From Chloroflexota bacterium (lineage in GTDB: Bacteria > Chloroflexota > Limnocylindria > Limnocylindrales > CSP1-4), in the NCBI GenBank assembly GCA_016200675.1, contig JACQEH010000277.1:1-5603 (forward strand): a stretch of DNA of 5,603 bases. Direction: 5' to 3'. Shown here piece after piece: positions 1 to 5,249 of the stretch (its first letter is position 1; each line of letters starts with the position of its first letter). The notes below the pieces were generated by a model. That model did not search any database and had not been told where the DNA came from. It saw only the letters and a list, made by a program, of their open reading frames with translations. The position numbers were made by a program, and so were the translations under genes.

Positions 1-309
1 ATGGCGAAGCAGCGAATCCGGATCCGCCTGAAGGCGTACGACCACCGACTGCTGGACCAGTCGGCGGCCCAGATCGTCGAGACGGCCCAGCGCACGGGCG
101 CCGACATCGTCGGTCCCGTGCCGCTGCCGACGCGGATCGAGAAGTTCACCGTCATCCGCTCGCCCTTCATCGACAAGGACAGCCGGGAGCAGTTCGAGAT
201 CCGCACCCACAAACGGCTCGTCGACATCCTGGACCCCTCGTCGAAGACGGTCGACGCCCTGATGCGACTCAGCCTCCCGGCTGGCGTCGACATCGAGATC
301 AAGATGTGA
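1..309 (+). CDS. rpsJ: 30S ribosomal protein S10
   Basis: This is ribosomal protein S10, a component of the 30S head. In E. coli the same protein (NusE) also pairs with NusB and NusG in transcription antitermination and transcription-translation coupling. The 102-residue product has the normal family length. The S10 signature GPVPLPT lies at residues 38-44, and the conserved EIRTHKRLVDI stretch at about 66-76 is followed by KTVDALMRL at 82-90 and an AGVDIEI ending. The ATG at base 1 gives the expected MAKQRIRIRLK start, so the gene looks complete, but its ribosome binding site and any promoter or leader lie outside the window. It is the first gene of the S10 cluster here. It is separated from rplC by 142 bases, the widest gap in the window. 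Identity is near certain. Confidence 0.98.
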   Translation: MAKQRIRIRLKAYDHRLLDQSAAQIVETAQRTGADIVGPVPLPTRIEKFTVIRSPFIDKDSREQFEIRTHKRLVDILDPSSKTVDALMRLSLPAGVDIEIKM

Positions 310-451
310 TGAGCGAGCCCATGCATCCCCGGCCCATCGCCGCGTTGTCGCCTGCGCTTCCTCGCTCACGCACGCCTGAGTGCGCTCGCTCGCGTGCTCG
401 GCTCCGCCTTGCGCTCGGCACGGGCCTGCCCGGGCTCATGGACGTGCCGGC
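310..451 (+). other. rpsJ-rplC intergenic region with possible RNA hairpins
   Basis: This 142-base stretch is the only sizeable gap in an otherwise packed operon. It contains no convincing gene. CGCTC occurs four times (363-367, 383-387, 387-391, 412-416), with short direct repeats TGCGCTCG (381-388 and 410-417) and GCTCGGC (396-402 and 413-419). Three compatible stems can be drawn: TGAGCGAG 310-317 with CTCGCTCA 361-368; CGCAC 369-373 with GTGCG 380-384; and CGGCACG 416-422 with CGTGCCG 443-449. There is no T-run after any stem, so nothing looks like an intrinsic terminator, and no AT-rich -10 element is visible. It may be a cis-regulatory RNA, a degraded dispersed repeat, or simply GC-rich spacer. 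Stems of this size can arise by chance at this base composition. Confidence 0.5.
416..449 (+). promoter_or_regulatory. Candidate stem-loop just before rplC start
   Basis: A perfect 7-bp inverted repeat, CGGCACG (416-422) with CGTGCCG (443-449), encloses a 20-base loop and ends two bases before the rplC ATG at 452. The loop overlaps the 8-base palindrome GCCCGGGC (428-435), and a competing small hairpin is possible (CGGG 421-424 with CCCG 429-432). If it forms in mRNA it would occupy the place where a Shine-Dalgarno sequence should be, and so could limit ribosome access to rplC. Ribosomal operons are often autoregulated by such structures, but no specific protein-binding motif is recognised here, and the repeat could be chance. 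Confidence 0.3.
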
Positions 452-1063
452 ATGAGCATCGGACTGATCGGCCGGAAGGTCGGCATGACCCAGGTCTTCG
501 CTGCGGACGGGACGATGGTCGCCGTGTCCGTGCTCGAGGTCGCCCCCAACACCGTGACCCGCCTCCGGACGTCCGAGCGCGACGGCTACACGGCCGTCCA
601 ACTCGGGACCGACGTGAAGAAGAAGCTCACCAAGCCCGAGGCCGGCCAGCTGAAGGGCCTGCCGAGCGTGGCGACCATTCGCGAGTTCCGGCTCGACGAC
701 CTCGGCGGCTACGAGGTCGGCCAGACGATCGCCATCGGTGACCTCTTCGCCGCGGGCGACCTCGTCGACGTGACGGGGGTCTCGAAGGGCAAGGGGTTCG
801 CCGGCCACATCAAGCGCCACAACTTCCATCGAGGGCCCACGACCCACGGCTCCGACCATCATCGGGAGCCCGGCTCGATCGGTCCCGGCACCACGCCGGG
901 GCGGGTCTACAAGGGCGTCAAGATGGCCGGCCACATGGGCGACGCCCAGGCCACGACCAAGAAGGTCACGGTCGTCCAGGCCGACGCAGACCGCAACCTG
1001 CTCCTGCTCAAGGGCAGCCTGCCGGGCGCCCGGGGCAGCCTGATCCTCGTGAAGAAGGCCTGA
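452..1063 (+). CDS. rplC: 50S ribosomal protein L3
   Basis: This is ribosomal protein L3, an early assembly protein of the 50S subunit that binds 23S rRNA and sends a loop toward the peptidyl transferase centre. The 203-residue product starts with the family-typical MSIGLIGRKVGMTQVF. The L3 signature lies at about residues 99-122 (LFAAGDLVDVTGVSKGKGFAG then HIKR). The functional-centre loop follows at about 126-160, containing HREPGSIGP and RVYKGVKMAGHMG. The Gln methylated by PrmB in E. coli L3 (GSIGQ) is Pro here, as in many other bacteria. The frame is open upstream to a GTG at 380, but the 24 extra residues do not resemble L3, so ATG 452 is preferred. No Shine-Dalgarno sequence is visible before it, unlike most genes in this cluster. 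rplD follows after one base. Confidence 0.97.
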   Translation: MSIGLIGRKVGMTQVFAADGTMVAVSVLEVAPNTVTRLRTSERDGYTAVQLGTDVKKKLTKPEAGQLKGLPSVATIREFRLDDLGGYEVGQTIAIGDLFAAGDLVDVTGVSKGKGFAGHIKRHNFHRGPTTHGSDHHREPGSIGPGTTPGRVYKGVKMAGHMGDAQATTKKVTVVQADADRNLLLLKGSLPGARGSLILVKKA

Positions 1064-1064
1064 C

Positions 1065-1688
1065 ATGCCGCAGACCACCCTCTACGACAAGACCGGCGCC
1101 AACGTCGGCAGCGTCGAGCTCAACGACGAGCTCTTCGCGGCCCCCGTGAACGTGGCCGTCCTGCACCAGGTCGTCACGGCCCAGCTGGCCGGACGCCGCC
1201 TCGGGACCAGCGATACGAAGACACGGGGCGAGGTCCGCGGCGGCGGCGCCAAGCCCTATCGCCAGAAAGGCACCGGGCGCGCCCGCCAGGGCTCCAAGAC
1301 CGCTCCCCACTACCGGGGCGGCGGGGCCGTCTTCGGGCCGCATCCTCGCTCCTACGAGCAGCGCCTGCCGCGCAAGATGCGCCGCCTGGCCCTCCGCGGC
1401 GCGCTCACGGCCAAGCTCGGCGACGCGGCGATCCGCATCGTGGACACCTTCGCCCTCGAGCGGATCAAGACCAGCGACTTCGCCGGCATCCTGGCCGCCC
1501 TCAACGCGACCGGCCGGATCCTCGTGGTCGCCCCCGGCGGCGACGAGCAGCTGAAGCTGTCCGCCCACAACCTGCCGACGGTCGAGGTCATCCTGGCCGA
1601 CTCCCTGAATGTCGTCGACCTCATCAAGGCCGACACGATCGTGATCGAGCAACCGGCCCTGGCGCGGATGGAGGAGACGTACCTGTGA
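1065..1688 (+). CDS. rplD: 50S ribosomal protein L4
   Basis: This is ribosomal protein L4, which binds 23S rRNA domain I and extends a long loop into the peptide exit tunnel, forming its constriction with L22. In E. coli L4 also represses its own S10 operon through the leader RNA; whether that happens here cannot be seen, because the operon leader is outside the window. The 207-residue product has the usual length. The basic Gly-rich tunnel loop spans about residues 52-95, including GEVRGGGAKPYRQKGTGRAR and then YRGGGAVFGP. The globular Rossmann-like part follows, with ILVVAP at 152-157 and the NVVDLIKADTIVI segment near the end. A modest Shine-Dalgarno (GAAGG, 1054-1058) lies within the end of rplC. 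Its last four bases overlap rplW. Confidence 0.97.
   Translation: MPQTTLYDKTGANVGSVELNDELFAAPVNVAVLHQVVTAQLAGRRLGTSDTKTRGEVRGGGAKPYRQKGTGRARQGSKTAPHYRGGGAVFGPHPRSYEQRLPRKMRRLALRGALTAKLGDAAIRIVDTFALERIKTSDFAGILAALNATGRILVVAPGGDEQLKLSAHNLPTVEVILADSLNVVDLIKADTIVIEQPALARMEETYL
1670..1675 (+). promoter_or_regulatory. Shine-Dalgarno for rplW
   Basis: GGAGGA lies nine bases before the GTG at 1685, inside the end of rplD. It supports the GTG as the rplW start, for which no in-frame upstream ATG is needed. Confidence 0.75.
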
Positions 1689-1999
1689 GCGCCCTCACCG
1701 CGCCCGAGATCATCCTCCGGCCCGTCATCAGCGAGAAGTCGATCGACGAGTCGAGCCGCGGCAAGTACACCTTCGCGGTCCATCCCGACGCCAACAAGAT
1801 CCAGATCAAGGCGGCGATCGAGGAGCTCTACAAGGCCGACAAGGTCACCGTGGCGGCGGTCAACGTGCTGACCAAGCAGCCCCAGACGAAGATGTCCGGC
1901 ACCCGCCGAGGGCGGAGCAAGGGCCGTATCTCGGGCTGGCGCAAGGCGGTCGTGACCCTGGTCCCCGGTCAGAAGATCCAGTTCTTCGAGGGGGTGTAG
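1685..1999 (+). CDS. rplW: 50S ribosomal protein L23
   Basis: This is ribosomal protein L23, which sits at the exit of the peptide tunnel next to L29 and is the docking site for trigger factor and the signal recognition particle in well-studied bacteria. The 104-residue product is of normal length. It shows the typical IILRPVISEKS near the start (residues 9-19), a YTFAVHPDANKIQIKAAIEELY segment in two halves at about 28-49, the basic loop with GTRRGRSKGR at 72-81, and a KKAVVTL-like strand (RKAVVTLVPG, 86-95). The start is GTG at 1685, overlapping the rplD stop as GTGA and preceded by a strong Shine-Dalgarno. This arrangement implies coupled translation with L4. The next gene, rplB, begins two bases after its stop. 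Confidence 0.97.
   Translation: MSALTAPEIILRPVISEKSIDESSRGKYTFAVHPDANKIQIKAAIEELYKADKVTVAAVNVLTKQPQTKMSGTRRGRSKGRISGWRKAVVTLVPGQKIQFFEGV
1989..1995 (+). promoter_or_regulatory. Shine-Dalgarno for rplB
   Basis: The purine-rich AGGGGG core lies at the end of rplW, a few bases before the rplB ATG at 2002, overlapping the last codons of L23. Confidence 0.55.
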
Positions 2000-2001
2000 G
2001 C

Positions 2002-2829
2002 ATGCCGCTTCGCAGCTACAAGGCCACCTCCCCCGGGCTTCGCGGGATGACCCGCTCGACGTTCGAGGAGATCACCACCGACCAGCCCCACAAGCCGCTC
2101 CTGGAGCCGCAGACGCGCGGGTCCGGACGCAACAACGTGGGCCGGCTCACCGTCCGCCACCGCGGCGGCGGCGAGAAGACCCACTACCGCCGGATCGACT
2201 TCAAGCGCGACAAGTTCGGGATCCCGGCCCGCGTGGCGACAGTCGAGTACGACCCCAACCGCTCGGCCCGGATCGGCCTCCTCCACTACCGCGACGGCGA
2301 GAAGCGCTACATGCTGCTGCCCCACGGCGTGAAGGTCGGCGACGTCGTCGTCTCCGGTCCGGACGCCGAGGCGCGGGTCGGCAATGCCCTGCCGATCGCC
2401 AACATCCCGCTCGGCACCACGATCCACAACATCGAGCTGATCCCAGGCAAGGGCGGCCAGATCGTCCGCTCCGCCGGTACCTCGGCCCAGCTCCTGGCCA
2501 AGGAGGGCGACCTGGCCCAGGTCCGGCTGCCCTCGGGCGAGGTCCGCCGGGTCCCGATCAAGTGCATGGCCACCGTCGGCCAGGTCGGCAACCTCGACCA
2601 CGAGAACCAGAACCTCGGCAAGGCCGGTCGCGCCCGCCACATGGGCCAGCGACCGGAGGTCCGAGGCGTCGTCATGAACCCACGCGACCATCCGCACGGT
2701 GGCGGCGAGGGCAAGTCCCCGACGGGGATGCCGCCCAAGACCCCGTGGGGCAAGCCGGCGATGGGCTATCGCACGCGCCGTGGCAAGACCACGTCGCGGC
2801 TCATCGTCCGCTCGCGGCACCGGAAGTAG
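2002..2829 (+). CDS. rplB: 50S ribosomal protein L2
   Basis: This is ribosomal protein L2, a highly conserved 23S rRNA-binding protein needed for subunit association and for integrity of the peptidyl transferase region. The 275-residue length matches the family. The N-terminal part contains PLRSYKATSPG and NNVGRLTVRHRGGG (about 45-57). The OB-fold and SH3-like RNA-binding domains follow, with NIPLGTTIHNIE at 134-145 and the GGQIVRSAGTSAQLL segment at 151-165. The family signature PEVRGVVMNPRD at 218-229 leads into HPHGGGEG at 230-237, which includes the conserved histidine (here His230) implicated in function in E. coli. The basic tail ends SRHRK. The gene follows rplW by two bases and is followed by an 18-base gap before rpsS. 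Confidence 0.98.
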   Translation: MPLRSYKATSPGLRGMTRSTFEEITTDQPHKPLLEPQTRGSGRNNVGRLTVRHRGGGEKTHYRRIDFKRDKFGIPARVATVEYDPNRSARIGLLHYRDGEKRYMLLPHGVKVGDVVVSGPDAEARVGNALPIANIPLGTTIHNIELIPGKGGQIVRSAGTSAQLLAKEGDLAQVRLPSGEVRRVPIKCMATVGQVGNLDHENQNLGKAGRARHMGQRPEVRGVVMNPRDHPHGGGEGKSPTGMPPKTPWGKPAMGYRTRRGKTTSRLIVRSRHRK

Positions 2830-2830
2830 C

Positions 2831-2837
2831 GGGGAGG
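2831..2837 (+). promoter_or_regulatory. Shine-Dalgarno for rpsS
   Basis: GGGGAGG lies ten bases before the rpsS ATG at 2848, in the 18-base rplB-rpsS gap. A second purine run, AGAGG at 2843-2847, directly abuts the ATG and is too close to act as the main site. Confidence 0.65.
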
Positions 2838-2847
2838 CAGGCAGAGG

Positions 2848-3132
2848 ATGTCCCGTTCCATCAAGAAGGGCCCGTTCGTCGAGGCTCGCCTTCTCGGTCG
2901 CATCGAGGAGATGAACAAGCGCAGCGAGAAGAAGGTCGTCAAGACCTGGTCCCGCGCGTCCGTCATCTTCCCGACCTTCATCGGCCACACCGTGGCCGTC
3001 TACAACGGCCGCAAGCACGTTCCGGTCTACGTGACCGAGAACATGGTCGGCCATCGGTTCGGCGAGTTCGCCCCGACCCGCACGTATCGCGGGCACGGCA
3101 AGCACACCGACCGATCCGTGAGCCCGAAGTAG
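2848..3132 (+). CDS. rpsS: 30S ribosomal protein S19
   Basis: This is ribosomal protein S19, which forms a complex with S13 in the 30S head near the A-site tRNA and the inter-subunit bridge. The product has 94 residues, the usual length. Typical features are the start MSRSIKKGPFVEARLL, the TWSRASVIFPTFIGHTVAVY stretch at 33-52, the NGRKHVPVYVTENMVGHRFG region (53-72), and the GEFAPTRTYRGHGKH segment at 72-86. The short tail is basic, as in most bacteria. The stop codon overlaps the Shine-Dalgarno of rplV, so the two genes are closely linked in translation. Confidence 0.98.
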   Translation: MSRSIKKGPFVEARLLGRIEEMNKRSEKKVVKTWSRASVIFPTFIGHTVAVYNGRKHVPVYVTENMVGHRFGEFAPTRTYRGHGKHTDRSVSPK

Positions 3133-3135
3133 GAG
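3131..3135 (+). promoter_or_regulatory. Shine-Dalgarno for rplV
   Basis: AGGAG shares its first two bases with the rpsS TAG stop and lies nine bases before the GTG at 3145. It decides in favour of this GTG as the rplV start. Confidence 0.75.
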
Positions 3136-3144
3136 CGGCGAATC

Positions 3145-3483
3145 GTGCAGGTCTCCGCTACCGCCAAGTACCTCCGGGGCTCCACCCGGAAGGCCCGCCT
3201 CGTCGTCCAGGCGATCCGCGGCCGTTCCGTGGAAGAGGCCGCCGCCGTGCTCCGGTTCATGCCCCAGCACGCGGCCAAGGACGTCGCCAAGGTGCTCAAG
3301 AGCGCCACGGCGAACGCCGAGAACAACCTCAACATGGCCGCCGATGAGCTGGTCGTCCTCGACGCGCGCGCGGACGAGGGCCCCACGATCAAGCGCTGGC
3401 GACCGCGCGCCCAGGGTCGGGCCTTCCCGATCCACAAGCCGCAGACCCACATCACCGTGACCGTCGGAACCCGGGAGGCCTGA
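3145..3483 (+). CDS. rplV: 50S ribosomal protein L22
   Basis: This is ribosomal protein L22, which contacts all domains of 23S rRNA and whose extended beta-hairpin lines the exit tunnel opposite L4. The 112-residue product matches the family length. The globular part begins with SATAKYLRGSTRKARLVVQAIRG divided over residues 4-26 and includes the KSATANAENN helix at about 52-61. The hairpin spans about residues 74-100, with GPTIKRWRPRAQGRA (79-93), and ends in the conserved THITVTV. No insertion or deletion of the kind linked to macrolide resistance stands out, though this was judged by eye. The start is GTG, backed by a good Shine-Dalgarno and by family length. rpsC follows after two bases. 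Confidence 0.97.
   Translation: MQVSATAKYLRGSTRKARLVVQAIRGRSVEEAAAVLRFMPQHAAKDVAKVLKSATANAENNLNMAADELVVLDARADEGPTIKRWRPRAQGRAFPIHKPQTHITVTVGTREA
3473..3478 (+). promoter_or_regulatory. Shine-Dalgarno for rpsC
   Basis: GGGAGG lies within the last codons of rplV, seven bases before the rpsC ATG at 3486. The spacing is near ideal. Confidence 0.75.
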
Positions 3484-3485
3484 GC

Positions 3486-4157
3486 ATGGGACACAAGGTC
3501 CACCCGTACGGCTTCCGCCTCGGGGTGACGCGCACCTGGACCGCCAAGTGGTACCAGGACAAGGAGTACACGACCCTCCTCAAGGAGGACATCACGATCC
3601 GCAAGCTCGTCGGCGAGCGGCTCGCCAACGCAAGCGTCAGCGGCCTCGAGATCGAGCGGAACTTCGGCCAGGTGACCGTCACGGTCCACACGGCCAAGCC
3701 CGGCATCGTCATCGGCAAGGGCGGCCAGAACGTCGAGATCCTGCGCCAGCAGATCGGCGCCCTGACCAAGCGCAAGGTCAAGCTGGAGATCAAGGAGATC
3801 CGCCAGCCGGAGCTCGACGCCTACCTCGTGGCCATGAACATCAGCCAGCAGCTGAGCCGCCGGATCGCCTTCAAGAAGGCCATCAAGCAGTCCATCCAGC
3901 GCTCGATGAAAGCCGGTGCCAAGGGCGTCAAGATCATGGTCTCGGGCCGCCTCGGTGGCGCCGAGATGGGTCGTCGCGAGTGGGACAAGGAAGGCCGGAT
4001 CCCCCTGGGCACGCTTCGAGCGGACATCAGCTATGGCCAGGTCCACGCCCACACGACCTACGGCCGCATCGGGGTCAAGGTCTGGATCTACCGCGGCGAC
4101 TTCGCCCCGGAGCGCGCGGCCGTCGCCCCCCAGGTCGTCGTCGGGCAGGGGGTCTAG
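3486..4157 (+). CDS. rpsC: 30S ribosomal protein S3
   Basis: This is ribosomal protein S3, in the 30S head at the mRNA entry channel, where with S4 and S5 it contributes to mRNA unwinding. The 223-residue product starts with the typical MGHKVHPYGFRLG. A type II KH domain covers about residues 38-107, with the RNA-binding GxxG loop as GKGG at 77-80. The C-terminal S3 domain follows, with VSGRLGGAEMGRREW at 152-166, the LRADISYG segment near 177-184 and HTTYGRIGVKVWIYRGD at 189-205. The three basic residues tied to helicase activity in E. coli S3 (Arg131, Arg132, Lys135) are matched here by Lys130, Lys131 and Lys134. The tail is somewhat shorter than in E. coli. rplP follows after three bases. 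Confidence 0.98.
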   Translation: MGHKVHPYGFRLGVTRTWTAKWYQDKEYTTLLKEDITIRKLVGERLANASVSGLEIERNFGQVTVTVHTAKPGIVIGKGGQNVEILRQQIGALTKRKVKLEIKEIRQPELDAYLVAMNISQQLSRRIAFKKAIKQSIQRSMKAGAKGVKIMVSGRLGGAEMGRREWDKEGRIPLGTLRADISYGQVHAHTTYGRIGVKVWIYRGDFAPERAAVAPQVVVGQGV

Positions 4158-4160
4158 ACG

Positions 4161-4598
4161 ATGCTCCTCCCGAAGCGCGTCAAGCACCGCAAGGTCATGC
4201 GCGGCCGCATGTCCGGACAGGCCAAGGGCGGCCACTTCGTGGCCTTTGGCGAGTTCGGCCTGGCGACCCTCGAGCCGGCCTGGATCACCAGCCGTCAGAT
4301 CGAGGCCGCCCGGCGGGCAATGACCCGATCCGTCAAGCGCGGCGGCAAGATCTGGATCCGCGTCTTCCCCGACAAGCCGGTCACCAAGAAGCCGGCCGAG
4401 ACCCGGATGGGCTCGGGCAAGGGCGCCCCGGACCACTGGGTCGCCGTCGTCAAGCCCGGCCGGATCCTCTTCGAGATGGCCGGCGTCCCCCGCGAGGAGG
4501 CGACCGAGGCGATGCGCCTCGCCAGTCACAAGCTGCCGGTGGCGACCCGCGTCGTCGTCAAGGAATCCGCGGCGGCCCAGGAGAGCGGCAATGACTGA
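4161..4598 (+). CDS. rplP: 50S ribosomal protein L16
   Basis: This is ribosomal protein L16, a late-assembling 50S protein that helps position A-site tRNA near the peptidyl transferase centre. The product is 145 residues, several longer than the common 136-144 range, because of a short polar tail ending AAAQESGND. The sequence shows the typical MLLPKRVKHRKVMRGRMSG start, GGHFVAFGEFGL at 23-34, AWITSRQIEAARRA at 40-53, RGGKIWIRVFPDKPVTKKP at 60-78, and the conserved TRMGSGKGAPDHWVAVVKPG at 81-100. Arg82 corresponds to the arginine hydroxylated in E. coli L16, but nothing in this window shows whether it is modified. The last eight bases overlap rpmC. A weak Shine-Dalgarno (AGGGGG, 4147-4152) lies at the end of rpsC. 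Confidence 0.98.
   Translation: MLLPKRVKHRKVMRGRMSGQAKGGHFVAFGEFGLATLEPAWITSRQIEAARRAMTRSVKRGGKIWIRVFPDKPVTKKPAETRMGSGKGAPDHWVAVVKPGRILFEMAGVPREEATEAMRLASHKLPVATRVVVKESAAAQESGND
4579..4585 (+). promoter_or_regulatory. Shine-Dalgarno for rpmC
   Basis: AGGAGAG lies within the L16 tail codons, five bases before the rpmC ATG at 4591, and supports the eight-base gene overlap as genuine. Confidence 0.7.
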
Positions 4599-4815
4599 CC
4601 TCGGCAAGTTCCGCGAGATGTCGGACACCGAGCTCGAACAGGCCCTTCGCGAGGCGAAGCAGGACCTCTGGAGCGCCCGGTTCGCCCTGTCGACCCGGCA
4701 ACTGAATGACACGAGCACGATCCCGCAGACCCGCCACCGGATCGCCCGGATCATGACGGTCCAGCGCGAGCGGCTCACCCCGCGGGCGGCCCAGGCCGGC
4801 CGGAAGTCGGCGTGA
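4591..4815 (+). CDS. rpmC: 50S ribosomal protein L29
   Basis: This is ribosomal protein L29, a small two-helix protein beside L23 at the tunnel exit. The product is 74 residues, slightly longer than the usual 63-70. It shows the expected pattern: helix 1 with REMSDTELEQALREAKQDLW (8-27), the turn with FALSTRQLNDTS at 31-42, helix 2 with the conserved RHRIARIMTVQRER at 48-61, then a short basic tail RAAQAGRKSA. The TRQLNDTS form of the turn is one reason for suggesting a Chloroflexota-like source, but this is an impression and not a test. The gene overlaps the end of rplP by eight bases, and rpsQ starts 11 bases after its stop (or overlaps by four if the alternative GTG is used). Confidence 0.96.
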   Translation: MTDLGKFREMSDTELEQALREAKQDLWSARFALSTRQLNDTSTIPQTRHRIARIMTVQRERLTPRAAQAGRKSA

Positions 4816-4819
4816 AGGA
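4815..4819 (+). promoter_or_regulatory. Shine-Dalgarno deciding the rpsQ start
   Basis: AAGGA lies seven bases before the ATG at 4827, which favours this codon over the in-frame GTG at 4812. The GTG has only a weaker GGAAG (4802-4806) ahead of it. Confidence 0.6.
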
Positions 4820-4826
4820 CTCATCG

Positions 4827-5249
4827 ATGACAGCAGCCACCAGCCCAGAGCGGGGCGTCCGCAAGACCAAGACCGGTCGCGTCGTCAGCGACAAGATGGA
4901 CAAGACGATCGTCGTGTCCGTCGAGCGCCTGGCCCGCCACCGCCTCTATAAGCGCGTCATCCGCCTGACCACGAAGTTCAAGGCCCACGACGAGGGGAAC
5001 ACGGCCCAGATCGGCGACACGGTCCTCATCGAGGAGTCGCGCCCTCTCTCGGCGACGAAGCGCTGGCGCCTCGTCCGCGTCCTTGCCCGGGCTGGCGAAC
5101 ACGGCTCCGTCAGCGAGCTGGTCGAGGAGGAGGCGTCCGTCTCCGAGGCGATCCACGGTGCCGCGCACCCGGGTCGCCACCATGACGCGCCGGCCGAGGA
5201 CGCGGCACGGGCCGCCGATGCCGACGTACCGGCAGGGGAGGACGCGTGA
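4827..5249 (+). CDS. rpsQ: 30S ribosomal protein S17 with long C-terminal tail
   Basis: This is ribosomal protein S17, an early 16S rRNA-binding protein of the 30S body with an OB fold. From ATG 4827 the product is 140 residues, against about 80-90 in most bacteria. The core is clear: GRVVSDKMDKTIVVSVER (17-34), HRLYKRVIRLTTKFKAHDE (38-56), and the family signature GDTVLIEESRPLS at 63-75, followed by KRWRLVRVL. After about residue 88 a tail of some 50 residues follows, rich in Ala, Glu, Asp and His (for example SELVEEEASVSEAIHGAAHP). It looks disordered and acidic, unusual for an rRNA-binding protein. The frame runs without a break to a stop that overlaps rplN as GTGA, so the tail is a real part of the open frame. 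An alternative GTG at 4812 would add five residues and overlap rpmC. Confidence 0.95.
   Translation: MTAATSPERGVRKTKTGRVVSDKMDKTIVVSVERLARHRLYKRVIRLTTKFKAHDEGNTAQIGDTVLIEESRPLSATKRWRLVRVLARAGEHGSVSELVEEEASVSEAIHGAAHPGRHHDAPAEDAARAADADVPAGEDA
5234..5241 (+). promoter_or_regulatory. Shine-Dalgarno for rplN
   Basis: AGGGGAGG lies four bases before the GTG at 5246 and is encoded within the last codons of the S17 tail. It supports the GTG as the L14 start. Confidence 0.7.

Noticed and set aside
380..451. 24-residue N-terminal extension of L3 from GTG 380
   Set aside because: The extension is Ala/Arg/Cys-rich and unlike any L3 N-terminus I know, while ATG 452 gives the exact family start and length. 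The open frame is a product of GC-rich DNA.
310..451. Intrinsic terminator or internal promoter in the gap
   Set aside because: No T-run follows any stem and no AT-rich -10 hexamer is visible. The downstream genes also belong to the same canonical operon.
872..886. Missing Gln in L3 (GSIGP in place of the E. coli GSIGQ methylation site) as an oddity
   Set aside because: Pro at this place is common in bacteria without the PrmB-type modification, so it is ordinary variation.
299..1078. 259-residue minus-strand open frame across the rpsJ-rplC gap
   Set aside because: Most of it is opposite rplC. The part in the gap has no ribosome binding site of note and no recognisable motif, so it is not credible as a gene.
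1969..3450. 493-residue minus-strand open frame
   Set aside because: It lies opposite rplB, rpsS and rplV, all certain genes. Its composition (Ala, Gly, Asp, Leu, Arg, Val, His) is typical of the antisense of GC-rich coding DNA, and it has no recognisable domain.
3548..4594. 348-residue plus-strand frame overlapping rpsC and rplP
   Set aside because: It is an alternate-frame shadow rich in Arg, Pro, Gln, Gly and Asp, and it contradicts two certain ribosomal protein genes.
3027..4778. 583-residue minus-strand open frame
   Set aside because: It covers the antisense of rpsS through rpmC. It has no family features and is explained by GC-rich third positions suppressing stops.
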